Source: Acanthamoeba sp. SK_2022b (Eukaryota; Discosea; Longamoebia; Acanthamoebidae). Taken from it: a stretch of DNA of 49,987 nucleotides. The stretch covers positions 1 through 49,987 of the forward strand of contig JANDJZ010000380.1 in NCBI GenBank assembly GCA_027943245.1. The letters run 5' to 3'. Each line of letters starts with the position of its first letter. Within the stretch, counting starts at the first letter, position 1. Positions 29,845-40,514 of the stretch are shown in pieces. The position numbers and the translations under genes are program-made. Under the pieces are notes generated by a model. It saw nothing but the letters and a program-made list of their open reading frames with translations, did no database searches and was not told the DNA's origin.

Positions 29845-31658
29845 TTGCTCTTCCTCCATCATCTAACAACGTGGCTTGCCATATCTTGTGCAAATTATGC
29901 CAATTTCCAGGACAACCCATTTGCCTCTACGTCAGGTACCATTTTTCAGCTCAGGCGCCTCTCCCCTTTCTCTTCTGATCTCGAGCTTTGTGTCCAGACG
30001 GAGGGCAATCGTATGACTTTAGCGATGGAGGCACCTACGACGACCTCTACACCCAAAACAACCCCTACGCCGGCAGGTGCAAATCTCTCTCCCCCTTGTA
30101 TGTACGCCCAACTGTTGGGCTCTGACGCGTGAGGTCGAATCTCTGGCTACGCGTGCAGCTACGCCGCGCCCTCTCACTCGGCCCAGCAGCAGCAGCCAAA
30201 CTATGACTACAACAACCCGATGCCCGACTTTGAAGGTAGATCCCCCCATCACCTTTGCCGGTCGTACGCGTTTGTAGAGAGAGAGAGAGAGAGAACGTAT
30301 GTCACTTGGCCTAACGAAGCGTTGCGTGTGGACACACACCAACACAGAGGATCGGTTCCCGGGCCAGAAGGACAACTACATCGACCTCGAGAGCGAGATC
30401 AGCGGCACCACCACCTCTCCTTCGACCGTCTCGGTACTACTCCTCTGTCTCATCATCGTCATCACATACACGCCGTGCGCGCGGTCGTCGGAGGTCCTGC
30501 TGCACACAGTGACGCTCACTGGTGTCGTGTGGTGATGGTCGTTTGTCGCCACAGGGCACCCCGGTGCCGACCACGGACGAGGAGGTCAAGAAGCATCGCA
30601 TCTGGCACATCGAGTACTACGCCAAGTACTTTGATGTCGACACCACCGAGGTGGGCGCCCGTATCGTGCGGAGTCTCGTCCCCTTCTCCTACAAATTCAT
30701 GGACTCGGTCGCCCACAACCCCGATCTGTACGCCACCTTCTCTCGCTCCCCCTCAGCTCCCTGTGTGGTGTCGGGCGTCGTGTGGGGCTGATGGTCGAGT
30801 TTGCGTGGTCGTCGTGGTCATCGTAATCTTCAAGGTGGGGCCCGTTCTGGATCGCGACGACGCTGATCTTCGCCATCGCCGCCGCCAGCAACTTTGCCGC
30901 GTGGGTCCACAGCAAGAACGAATTCCACTACGATTTCGAGACGGTACATTACTCCTCCCTTCGATCTCTCCTCGAGCGTGGCCCGTGCCCTTTCCGGTTT
31001 TGCAGGCGGCTGTGTGTGTGTGTTGTGTGGCGTCTCACGCGCAAGCCTCGTGGGTGGATGGGGGGGGGGGAATAGGTGAGCGTTGGGGCGGGCACGATCT
31101 ACGGTTACGTGAGCCTGGCGCCCATCATCCTGTGGGCCATCTTCAAGTGGCTGGAGATTCCCGTCACGCTGCTCCAGAACGTTTGCATCTACGGCTACTC
31201 CCTCTTCGTCTTCCTCCCCGTCGCCGTACGCCCCCCTTTCCATTTTCTTGGCTAAAAATACATTTTTTTAATTCATTTTAATTTATTTATTTATTGCTAA
31301 ATCGGCGTGAACGCGTAGGGCCTGTGCATCCTGCCATTCGAGTGGCTGCGTTGGGTCCTCATCTGCGGAGCCGCCGCACTCTCGATCACCTTCCTCCTCA
31401 TGAACTTTGCCGCGCCCATCGCCCAGAACAGGTGTGCTCCCATTTTTATTTATTTGTTTATTTATTTGTTAATTTATTTATTTGTTTATTTATTTGTTTA
31501 TTAATTGGTGGTGATGCTCACGGTCCGCCCTGCCACCGTACAGATACGAGGGTCCTCGTAAGCCGATGATCGTCGCCGGGCTGCTTGCGGTCATCGGCCT
31601 CGCCCACTTTGGTCTGGCGCTGGCCTTCAAGCTCTACTTCTTCAACTACGCCGACTAG
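29845..31658 (+). CDS. YIPF1/YIPF2-type Golgi membrane protein (Yip1 domain)
   Basis: The 5' end is uncertain: the first recognisable exon reads YANFQDNPFASTS before a donor at 29936, and the initiating ATG was not identified (ATG 29763 is one candidate). Following exons give SYDFSDGGTYDDLYTQNNPY, a Tyr/Asn/Gln-rich stretch, DRFPGQKDNYIDLESE, then the diagnostic block RIWHIEYYAKYFDVDTTEVG and DSVAHNPDLYGPFWIATTL. Five membrane segments follow (FAIAAASNFAAWV, SLAPIILWAIFKWL, NVCIYGYSLFVFLPVA, WVLICGAAALSITFLL, MIVAGLLAVIGLAHFG). TAG at 31656-31658. This matches YIPF1/2 in order and spacing. These proteins are Golgi/TGN membrane proteins that interact with Rab GTPases in vesicle trafficking. 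At least seven introns, the later ones AT-rich. Divergent from the HisC-HAD gene. Confidence 0.85.
31441..31503 (+). repeat. TTTATTTATTTG repeats in intron
   Basis: Tetranucleotide-like TTTA/TTTG units in the last intron of the YIPF-type gene; a shorter relative lies at 31270-31295 in the preceding intron. Confidence 0.8.
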
Positions 31659-31875
31659 TCGGCGGGCCCTTTTCTCCAACGTCACCACCGCCTTCATCAT
31701 CGCCATGCTCCGCTTTTGTTTAGTTTGAGGTGTATAAACATTTAATTCTTATTTGCATTCATGTTTGTTTTTTGGTGAGGTCAAGCCATTCCGTGGTCCA
31801 CCTTCCTTCTTCTTCGAACACTTCTTCGCCTAGTGCCGCTGCTGTACAAGAAGATGGACAGGGGAAGCGCCCCCC

Positions 31876-32344
31876 TTAGATGCTGGTGGTCGAGTCCCAC
31901 TTGCCGGCCCTCTGGTCGACGTAGCCCTTCTGCTGCTTCACCTTGGCGGCCACCTCCTTGGCGTGCTGCACTTCCTTGTGGGCCTACACCCAGCACGTGC
32001 ACCACAGGAGCTTCAACTTAGACGTCCTCCTACACAAGCATCTTGGCGCAGGCAAGAGGTTACCTTGTCCTTGCGGTCCTCGAGTATCTTCTCCCGCCTC
32101 TTCTCGGCGTCCTCAAGGCTCTGCTTTGGGTCATGCAGTCGTCCGGCATGCTGCAAGAGATGTGAGACCAGAGGCATCTTTCTTGCTCGTTGAATCTGTG
32201 GAAGAGGTAGATGAGAAGAGATGTGCATACCTCTCTGGCCTCCTGTTCAAGGTGGTGCCGAATCCTCTCGTCCTGAGGGTTGCCCTTCTGGTGGCCTGTA
32301 CCGATATCAACGTCAAACGCCATCGCCTTCTTGTCGGTCGCCAT
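31876..32344 (-). CDS. Small charged helical protein, unknown
   Basis: Three exons join in frame. Exon 1 is MATDKKAMAFDVDIGTGHQ then KGNPQDERIRHHLEQEAR (ATG 32344). Exon 2 is HAGRLHDPKQSLEDAEKRR then EKILEDRKDK. Exon 3 is AHKEVQHAKEVAAKVKQQ then KGYVDQRAGKWDSTTSI with TAA at 31876-31878. It encodes about 104 residues, mostly Lys/Glu/Arg-rich with heptad-like spacing over residues 40-85, so an extended helix or coiled coil is likely. The composition recalls stathmin-type helices, but no diagnostic motif is visible and I do not assign it. Consistent GT-AG boundaries in three exons and a clean stop make it a real gene rather than a chance frame. Confidence 0.68.
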
Positions 32345-32595
32345 CTTCTTCTTTTTCCTGCTCTGGTCCTAGTTGCTGTTGTTTTGTCTTGGTGGTGTGC
32401 TGGTGAGGCTGAAGTGATTGTGCTCGCCTCTTGTCTTGCCGTCCATCGTCGACATGCAACGAAAGACGGCAGAGTTTTCGCCAGGGCTTCATAGCTGTTG
32501 ACTTTCTGTCGACAAGCGCGCGAAGCGGCCTCTTCGTGCAGAGGCACAAGGTACACCTGACAACTGATGGAAACGCTAGAGGAGAGCCTTCTTGA

Positions 32596-34332
32596 TTATG
32601 AGGAAGCGCCTGGACGAAATACATCGACCAGCTCCGCGTTGGAGCGTGCGGAGAGCAGCTGCAGGAGGACCCAGCCCGGGCGAGCGTCGACCTGAGCGTA
32701 GGGCGACCATTGGGTGAGCCGGGGTGTACGGTCCCACTCCAAGGGAGGGGGGGGGAAGGGAGGCGAGCAGAGTCGCACCGTGAGGTAGTCCTTGTCCTCT
32801 GGTCGCTGGAGTAGCGTGTGGGCGCTGAAGAGGACCGACGTCACCAGCCTGGCCTTGACCAGGCAGGGCAGCAGCCGCAGCTCCACGTCGGACAGCGGCC
32901 TCACCGAGCAGTAGCCCTGCAGCACGCTCCTGCCCACCTCCAGGACCCTCCAAGACTCCTTGTCCGCTGGGGCCGCTGTCTGGTCGCGGACCTGCTCCTC
33001 CTTGCGGATCTTGTCGATCATCGCATAGGCCATCATGATGGCCAGCTCGTTGACCAGGTTGGTGTGGGACACGTCGCCAAAGTCGATGAACGCCTTCACC
33101 TCGCCACGCGCCTCGTCGACGATGATGTTGAGCGCGTTACCATCGCACTACACGTGACCGCACGCCATTGTACATGATTTAAATGTTCCCAAACACCATA
33201 ATGTTTTTATTTACATTTTATTATTTTCAGATATAGTGATATTCAAAGAAACATAAAAAAAGACGCAGGCGTACGTGAATGACTCCGGAGGGAATGGATC
33301 CAAGAAGCGGAAGGACCTCCTTCTCGAACTGATCGAAAACATCTTCCACCAGCTCTGTACAGAGGAGAGGCCCAGCGAAGGGGTATCGTGAAGTCTCTAA
33401 ATAAGAAATAAGAAAGACTGAGAAGCTGACGTGTCCGTACTGATGTGCGGTGCGGGGGTCTCGGCCTGGATGAGCGAAGGCAGGTACTGCTTCATGTTCA
33501 TCAGGTTCTTCGGGTCCCATGCGTAGTCGGTGCGCACGAACGGGTGGCTGAACCCTGTCCACGCCTTGGAATAAATGGGGAGCCCAAACGATCCGTCAAT
33601 CGAATGGCTCGCCGCTACGCCCACACTGGCCTCTGTAGTTACCTGGTCCATCTGGGCGCCGAACGAGCCCACGGACCGATAGAGTTCAAGAGAGGGAGCG
33701 GCGTGAAGCAGGGTGCTGCCCTCGATCCACTTCAGCAGGCGCACGTACGACTCGCCCTCTCCGCTGCCGCCCTCCTTCTTCACTGCGACCGTAGCAAGCC
33801 CACACACGTGTAAGGCGAGATGGGGCCTATATGGGGAGCAACGTGAGGTGGGGGCAGGGGGAGAGGTGTAGAGAGTACGTGTGACTTGCGGGATGAGCGA
33901 GCCAGAGACGGAGGGAACGGCAGACGGGGCGCACAGGCCCTTGCGCACGAGCCAGTCCATGCTCTGGTTCTGCATATCCAGAAACCCTGCACACACCGGC
34001 GAGGTTTCTGTCAGAGCGAGGCGAGCACACACTGCAAGAAAGGCGACATGTCCCCAGCACCTTCGCTCTCGCCAAAGTGCGAGAACTTGAGGGTATACTT
34101 GCTGCCGTCTGTTGTCTTCACACAGAAGTTCTACCACGAGGGAGCAGGAGGCATGAGCGCTGTTGCCCTTGTGGAAAGATTTGGTGGTATGCTGGATTGG
34201 AGAAAGCTGAGGGGATAGAGGTACGGCATCGTCATAGCCGGGCAGGGCCTCCACGCTTTCCGCGTCGAGGCAGTAGAGTCTCTCAAGCAGGGCACTGGCC
34301 TCCTCCACACTCACGTGGGGTTTCCAGCTCAT
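32596..34332 (-). CDS. Hydroxylysine kinase-like phosphotransferase (APH fold)
   Basis: Start at ATG 34332 (MSWKPHVSVEEASALLERLY). Exon 2 gives NFCVKTTDGSKYTLKFSHF, containing the ATP-binding Lys of the aminoglycoside-phosphotransferase fold. Later exons give SMDWLVRKGLCAPSAVPS, YVRLLKWIEGSTLLH and WTGFSHPFVRTDYAWD. The catalytic loop is split by an intron: GVIH|CDGNALNIIVDE, i.e. H-x-D-x4-N with Cys replacing the usual Gly. It is followed by the metal-binding AFIDFGDVSHTNLVNELAIM. TAA at 32596-32598. Length near 420 residues and the DFGD...NELAI signature resemble HYKK/AGPHD1, a GTP-dependent 5-hydroxylysine kinase, more than antibiotic kinases. The substrate is inferred only. About six or seven introns, one with an AT-rich tract (33180-33240). 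Confidence 0.8.
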
Positions 34333-34531
34333 GGTGGCTTTGGTACTGCTCCAAAAATGATTTCCCCCTTTTTTTTCTTTCGTGCTAGCTGCCTCTGTGG
34401 TCCGCTTTGTCAACAGGTTGTCCTTTTGAGCGGTAATGGTCGATTTGATCAACTCCATGTACATTGGCTCCTCGGCTTGTTCAATCCAGCATACACCACA
34501 CAAATTTTAAATTTGCCAATGCGGTGGCGAT

Positions 34532-35360
34532 CTAGTTTGCCAGCCTGGCCAAGAGTTCGTTGACGTTGTCTGCCACCAGGCGGATCACCTCCCCTCGAAC
34601 ATCGGTGTGGGTGATCACCCCGGCAGCGATGGCGGCCACCTTCTTGTCGGGCACCTCCCACGGCTTCAGGCCTTCGTCAGTGTCCTGCCTCTTGACCATC
34701 ATGCCGATACGGTACTCATTGATTCTGATTGCGCGTTCTTTGAACTCCTTTCTCACCACGTCGCTCAAGCCAAACAGAGCAGACACGCCGACCGTCACCA
34801 GCCCCGAGGTCGGTGCGATAAGACCTTCTCCAGCAGTGCCTGTTGGCCAATCAAAAGGTTAGCGCCTGACATAGGAGTCTCACGAGGGGTGAGGTCTTTT
34901 AACCTGTGATGATGGTGTAAGAGGATCCCTCCTGGTCTGCAATGGTGGGAAGCAGCGCGGAGAGGGCTACGAAGTGCGTTCCGACGAAGTTGTGCATATA
35001 CTTGTTGAACTCTTCGATGGAGTATTCGAGCACAGGCCTGTCCTGATGCCAAGAACCCAGTGAAGCGACGACGTGGTCGACGCGACCACCGGTGGCCTGG
35101 TGAGCTCGGGCGGCGTCGAGGAAGCGGAGCGCGCCCTCCTTGGTGCCCACGTCCTCCTCGACTGTAACCAGCCTGCTGACATCAGCACCCTTCTCGCTGG
35201 CGAAGTGAATGAGCTTGGCTAGCGAGTTGCGGGAGCGTGAGGGCACTGCCACGGTGGCGCCCTTGAGCAAGAGGTCGAGAGCGATGGCACCCCCCACGAG
35301 CCCTGCACCGCCCAGCACAAGTACCACCTTTCCCTTCAGCTGTGCGTCGCTCGTAGTCAT
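34532..35360 (-). CDS. Short-chain dehydrogenase/reductase-like protein, atypical active site
   Basis: ATG 35360 (MTTSDAQLKGKVVLVLGGAG); one intron (about 34841-34904) joins ...SSYTIITG to TAGEGLIAPTSGLVTVG; TAG at 34532-34534. The Rossmann nucleotide-binding motif is clear (VLVLGGAGLVGGAIALDLL, GxxGxxG type), followed by an Arg pair after strand 2 (PSRSRNSL), an acidic strand-3 end (VEEDVG) and DHVVASLGSW in place of the usual NAG segment. The catalytic Tyr-x-x-x-Lys is not found: the segment after the catalytic-Ser strand reads GLVTVGVSALFGLSDVVRK. It may therefore be a non-catalytic or redirected SDR, perhaps a sensor of NAD(P)H. The C-terminus is helical (VITHTDVRGEVIRLVADNV), like the end of NAD-binding domains with a Rossmann core. 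Very short spacer (199 bp) to the next gene start on the same strand. Confidence 0.8.
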
Positions 35361-35859
35361 TGTCTGTGCGTGTTGTGTAAACGATTGCGTGTCTTGATTG
35401 GAAATGGTGTACCACAAAGCACACTTATGAGGATTAGGAGGTGCGCATACGGCGACACGCTTGTCGGCGCCAAGGTTTGAATGCTGAGTGGCCCATTCGA
35501 AAAAAATAATTGACAGCTTTTTTTTGCGATTGGCCCATCCGGGAAATGGATAAGGTGTGGAGGGATGTTCCCCGAGCCGACTTGCATGTTTTCCATCGTC
35601 GTTGATGTGGCTCAGCGCAAACTCCGTGGAGAGTCGCAGTCGGCGATCAAAGGAGTTGTGAACAAACAGGCTCTCCTCGGCCGCAAGGCGGAGCGGAGAC
35701 CCGTCAGACAGGAATGCAATACGACCCTATCGGTTTCCGTGCAAGCGCACGTCTAGGCAAATGTATTGAAACGGGGTTACGGTGTACGAGAACAACACAA
35801 CACAGATGCCGTGAGAGGGTCGAGACTCAGGGACCCTGAGTGTCGAACGGTCGCCTGGA
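35361..35859. other. Spacer between SDR-like and Cys-rich genes
   Basis: About 500 bp. A 63-codon plus-strand frame (35565-35756) begins with ATG but shows no family pattern, so I do not call it. Contains T-runs (35517-35525). Confidence 0.45.
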
Positions 35860-36657
35860 TCAAGCGAAGTTGCGATCGCAGCTGACAACGCACAGCTGGT
35901 TGGTGGGGCAGGCTTCGCCAGACGCGCGGTACACGCCCTGCAGTTGCAAGTTGCGTGCTGGGTGAGCGATTCGCATGACGGGCTTGAAGCAGTGGCGAGC
36001 AATAGGGACGGTACCGAAGAGTTGGGGTAGCACCGGCCAGAGTCGGCATAGAAGATCACGCTGTCGATGGTAGTCGGGTAGCAGCCCTGGTTACGCCAGA
36101 AACAAACACGTCAGACACAGACAGCTTGGGGAGTGGCCCGAAGAGGCAGTGTACCTGAGCGTCACGGTAGGCCGGCTGGTTATCAACCAGCACCTTAGGG
36201 CAGCACCCGTTGCTGTCGCTGAAGAAGCCGTTGGCGCACTTGACCGCGTTCTGCTGGTTGCTGGCTCCGCCGCTCAGGGGCGAGCACAGCGGAATGCACA
36301 CGCGATCGGCAGGGCAGGCCTCGCCGGCGATCCTGTACACTCCCTGAAGCCAATATGAAGCGGCGCCATCCCACCGTGGGGTGAGCCCACATTCCACGAG
36401 TAGGGTCTCATGATTGGTGTGTTGTGACGTACGGCCGAGTTGGGGAAGCAGCCCTGGGCGTCGGCGTAGAAGGCCACGCCACCAAAGAACCTGGGGAAGC
36501 AGCCCAGAGCGTCAGCGTAGTAAGGGGTCGAGTTGACCACCATCGGGCAGCAGCCGCGGGAGTCGGGGAAGAAATCCGAGCCGGGGCACTGTTGGCCGGC
36601 GGCCAGGCCGACGCAGAGGAGCATCAGGGCGGCAGCGAGAGCAGCGAATTGGTTCAT
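35860..36657 (-). CDS. Secreted Cys-rich repeat protein
   Basis: ATG 36657 starts a signal peptide (MNQFAALAAALMLLCVGLA, cleavage likely near AAG-QQ). Four exons, all with clean GT-AG junctions. The mature protein is built from a repeated Cys module. Version 1: DSRGCCPMVVNSTPYYADA, LGCFP, VAFYADAQGCFPNSA, GVYRIAGEACPADRVCIPLC. Version 2: DSNGCCPKVLVDNQPAYRDA, QGCYP, VIFYADSGRCYPNSS, GVYRASGEACPTNQLCVVSC. It ends DRNFA with TGA at 35860-35862. Each module carries a CC pair, two or three G-C-F/Y-P turns and a terminal C.....C. About 165 residues mature, disulfide-rich, extracellular or cyst-wall/secretory destination inferred. I recognise no named family. The intron positions coincide with the repeat boundaries (before GVYR in both copies), indicating exon-level duplication. 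Confidence 0.8.
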
Positions 36658-37024
36658 GACTGGTCGAAGAAGGAGAAGCGAGGTCGTTGTTTGTTTGTTT
36701 GCTGGTTGGTTGGGTTCGAGTGAGGAATGGTCGACCATCGAGGATCGGCCGAGTATGAATAGGTGAGGCTGTCCAATCAGTTTACGGCCATTTTGAAGTT
36801 ACAGTGCCCCGTAGGCGATACGGAAGCTTCAGCAGACGGCCCCGTTGGGAAGCGGGCCTGCTGGACAACCGCTTCGGGCGCCTCCGCTTCTACACCAGCG
36901 ACATCTCCTGTGGTCCAACCACTCGACCAGACACCGCCGAGGTCCCCGAGCGAGCCCCCAGGTTCGAGAGCCCGCGACAGCCAAACCCAAATGGTGAGAG
37001 ACAACCCCCAAGACAGCATCAGGG
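36658..37024. other. Spacer 5' of the Cys-rich gene and 3' of the WD40 gene
   Basis: 367 bp. Plus-strand frames crossing it are shadows of GC-rich sequence. It must hold the Cys-rich gene promoter and the WD40 gene 3' end. Confidence 0.45.
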
Positions 37025-39305
37025 TCATGGCTCCTCCTCTTCACCATCGGCCTCCTCGCCGGTCTCACCGGCGGACGTCGGTACTCCGGGCTGGTCCTCC
37101 GCACGAAGGCCGAGCCTCCGCTGGCGCAGCCGCTCCTCGTACCGCTGCTCCCGCGCCGCCTGTCTCTGCTGCAGGGCCTGCACCAGACCGGCCACCGCCC
37201 CGCGACAACGATGATGAGATGTGCGCATGGACACGTGTGGGACGGGGGGGGGGGGAAGTTGCCTGGTGCACGTGCTCCCAGGTGCTGGGCCCGCCCCCCG
37301 CCCGTAGGAGCCGTCGCAGCGTGTTTCGAAGCATCTGTTCCTGCGCTCGCTCGTCCTCCGTCGGGGCGTCCCTCATTCGAGGTTCCGCACGCGCCTCACC
37401 CTCCTCTTCTTCTCCAATGTAGTTGTCCTCCTCCTCCTCCTCATCGATCTCATCGCCGTCGTCGTCGTCGTCGTCGTCGGGGTCTTGGTTGAGCATGCGC
37501 TGCAGCTCCTCGAGCGGGAGCGGGCGGTCGTGCTCGGCCATGCGGTCCGCCTCGACTTGCTCTGCGCCGGTCTGGCGGCGCCAGTGCGGCGTGTGCGAGG
37601 GTCGCCTGTCAACCTCCAGTCGGAGCGCAGTGGCGCTGTCGTCCTCGATGTGATCGTCCTCATCGTCCTCGTCGCCCTCGTCGCCCTCGCCGTCGCTCGA
37701 CTCGCCTACAAAGCGGTAGAGGTCCATCATGCGGGCAAAGTCGGTGGCCATATCGTTCACCTGGTGGTGGTGGTGTGTCACGACTCGTGTATCAGCCAGC
37801 CAAGTACACCGGCACAGCAGCGCTGATAAAGAGGGGAGGGGGGCTCACCATGTTGAGCAGGTCGGCCGACGGGTTGTCGCGGCCCACCTGGTCGATGAGC
37901 GCGCCCCAGCCCATATTATTGGAAAACGTGAAGTTGTTGTCGTGGAAAACCTGCACGTGCGACTGTGAGACTCTCCTCTACGGCACTGGCGTGTGTGCGT
38001 GCGTGTGTGTGCACGCGCGTGTGTGATGTGTGTGCGCCGTTAAGGACCTTGAGCATCTGCTCGCCGTATTTCTGCATGAGGGATTCAACGGCTGTTCGGT
38101 GGTTGCGCAGGAAGCTCGCCTCGCCCAAGCCGCCCTCCTCCTGCGTGTCGTGAGTTGGGCGTTTAGCCACATCGACAGCGACTCGACACACGCACACACC
38201 ACATGCGCAACGCTGCAACAGATGACAGAGCTTGCTTGCCTGTTGTGTTGTCTTGGCAGGCGTGGGCGGTTTCCTCTTTCGCTGCGGGGACCACATGTAC
38301 AGCCCTGACTGTCGGAAGGGGGGGGGGGGACAGACTCAGCCGTCAGCGGGGAGGCAAATTTGTGTCGACATGGGCGAAACGCGCGCGTACGTTTTCGATG
38401 GAAGAGGAAACCAGCTTGAGCGGCTCGCTGTCGACGGCGTCGACCAGATGTACGACCGACGTATGGCCCTCCAACCGCGAGACCACCCGGCCCGAGTCCC
38501 GCTCGTAGATATAGACGCAGTTGTCCTCAGAGCCTTGCCCCCCCCCCCAACAAACAACCGTTCGCACGAGCGTGAGACACACACGCGCGAGCGTTGACTC
38601 CTGGTCGCCGTGGCACACCTGTGATGACGTGTCGGTCATGATTGAGGAACGCCGACGAGATGTTGTAGCCGCTGCACTTGTGCTGCGCATAACGCTGCAC
38701 CTGGCCCCTGCCACCACCCACCCCCACATACACTGAGCGTTAGACCGTGGCTGTGGTTGGCGCGTGCTAGGCGATGGCGACGCGGGGCGGGGAGGAGTGA
38801 CCACCCACCCAGAACTGGCGATGCGGTCGGGCTTGAGCCTGCTGGTAAAGAGACGGGTGTCCTGTGATGGCAACCACGCACGAACGCTTGAGAAGGAGAG
38901 AAAAGGATTGGCTGCTGCCGAACGAGGCGTACCCATAGAGCGAGGGTCGAGTCGCGACCCGAGGACAGCAAGTAGCGGTCGTCGAGCGCCACGCTGAGCG
39001 TGTTGATCTTGGCCGAGTGCCCGTGGATGTCGGCCACCGCCCGACGGCGCCGCATATCTCGCCTGTTGCACATTTCGGTAAACAAAATAATTAATCAATA
39101 AATGTGGAAAAACACAAATGATTTGCTTACAAATATTAAAAAATAAAAATGGAAATAATTAAATCAAAAATCAATTTTAAGCAAACATGGACGGGTACCT
39201 GTCCCACATCTTTATGAAGCCATCGCGAGCACCCGAGAAGAAGAGGTTTGCGTCGGCGTTCATAAACCGGAGGCTGTTGATTGTGTTGAGCTCTGTGTAA
39301 ATCTG

Positions 39306-39341
<36 letters not shown>

Positions 39342-40202
39342 TGCAAGCTTCCACGGCTCAGCCCATTGCCTTCGCGCAGTAGAGAGAAAGCAGGAGGAGA
39401 GCAACGAGGCATGGGGAGGGCAGGCCTTGCGCGTACGTCGGAGGAGTGGGCGTCGGGGAGCGTGAAGAGGACCCGGCCCGTGGCCACGTCCCACCCGTAG
39501 ATGGTCGACGACACGCATCCCGAGAGCAGCGTCGCGTCGTCGGTCGTGAGGGCCAAGCTACGCAGCCAGTCTGTGCTGGTCGCGTGAGATCAGCGCCTCG
39601 CGCGCTGTGCCTCTTGTGCGGTGGAAGGAGGAGGCTACGTTACCTTTGTGGTCGTCGAAGGAATGCACGACGCGACAGTTGCGCCACAGCTTGATGGTCT
39701 TGTCCAGCGAGCAACTGAAGAAGTCGTCCACTTCGCCGCCTTCTCCGCCGCCGCTGTTGGTGCTGTGATGGCTCCACACGAGATGGGTCACGATCTCCGA
39801 GTGGCCTTGGTCGAGGCGGTGCTGCAGGCGCGGCGGCCCACGACTGCAGTCCCAGATTTCGATGCAGTCGGCGGCTGCCGTGGCTACGTGGGAGCCATCG
39901 TTGCTGAATCTAACGCAAAAATGGCAGCCCTCGCCCAGTGCAGATGGAGATGTGGCAGTGGAGGCAGAGTTGGTGGAAGAGGAGGCCATAATGCATTCGA
40001 GGCCCATCCTGCCAATCAACAAGTCGGTGCACCGATTGCGCCAGCAGGGGAGCGGAAGGGGAGGAGAGATGAATGACGATCTCCGCGACGGTGGCAAGGG
40101 CGAGATAGCAAAAGGAGACATCCAGGGCAGCCGAGCGACGAGCTCAGCCACGGTATTCGAGTTGGACACGTCACCTTCGTCTCCCACATCCTCTTTCTCC
40201 AT
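37025..40202 (-). CDS. WD40-repeat protein, DCAF-like, with acidic C-terminus
   Basis: Start at ATG 40202 (MEKEDVGDEGDVSNSNTVAE); a first intron joins LPWM to MGLECIMASSS. WD repeats can be read in order: CVRFSNDGSHVATAAADCIE IWD, FFSCSLDKTIKLW, LALTTDDATLLSGCVSSTIY with GWD, LRFMNADANLFFSGARDGFI with KMWD, VALDDRYLLSSGRDSTLAL, FLNHDRHVITG with DNCVYIYERDSG, and VVHLVDAVDSEPLKLVSSSI joined to NSGLYMWSPQRKR. The last pair (xSS..IDxD.KLWSP-like) recalls CUL4-DDB1 substrate receptors of the DCAF type. After the propeller come a helical region (RNHRTAVESLMQKYGEQMLK), FHDNNFTFSNNMGWGALIDQ, then a strongly acidic tract (many Asp/Glu around 37400-37700) and an Arg/Gln-rich helix ending GEEEEP, TGA 37025-37027. 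The ligase-adaptor role is inference. Confidence 0.8.
39306..39338 (+). repeat. (CA)n microsatellite in intron
   Basis: About 16 CA units, (GT)n in the sense of the WD40 gene, just before the exon IYTELNTINSLRF. Confidence 0.9.
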
Positions 40203-40400
40203 CTTTGTGGTTTTTAAATTTTGTCTAGGCGTGGCCAAGTGAGTGCGGTACCACAATGATACAGCGTAGTATCATGTGTTCTTTGTTGATACTACCATTG
40301 GTGCAGTTCGTTGCATGTTCTTTATAGAACATTTGGTGTGCCTTGTTGTCACTTATTGAGAACAGGCACATTCCCTGCCCACCAGGATCAGTGGAATGGC

Positions 40401-40479
40401 TTCCTGATCAAGGGCTCGCCCTTCACCATCAAAATGCAGCCTGGTCCCCTGGACCCCAGTAACTGCTTCGCCAGGGGCC
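40401..40479 (+). pseudogene. Orphan filamin-type repeat fragment
   Basis: One frame reads GFLIKGSPFTIKMQPGPLDP then SNCFARG, matching the end of a filamin/ABP280 Ig-like repeat (G.HI.GSPF.V.V.PG..D...C.A.G) including the linker to a next repeat. There is no start, no neighbouring repeat and the frame soon runs into a GT/G-rich simple sequence. It may be a relic exon or an exon of an unrecognised gene. Strand and frame follow from the match only. Confidence 0.4.
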
Positions 40480-40514
40480 TCAGTCTTGTCACCCCAAGGA
40501 ATAAGACTCCCTGT

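Noticed and set aside
31876..32344. Stathmin identity for the small helical protein
   Set aside because: Resemblance is only in charge pattern; no stathmin signature could be placed, so it is left unnamed.
35565..35756. 63-codon plus-strand ORF with ATG
   Set aside because: No signal, domain or splice evidence and no family pattern; length is within chance expectation in a GC-rich spacer.
36763..37422. 219-codon plus-strand frame crossing into the WD40 gene
   Set aside because: Pro/Arg/Ser-rich shadow overlapping the acidic exon on the other strand.
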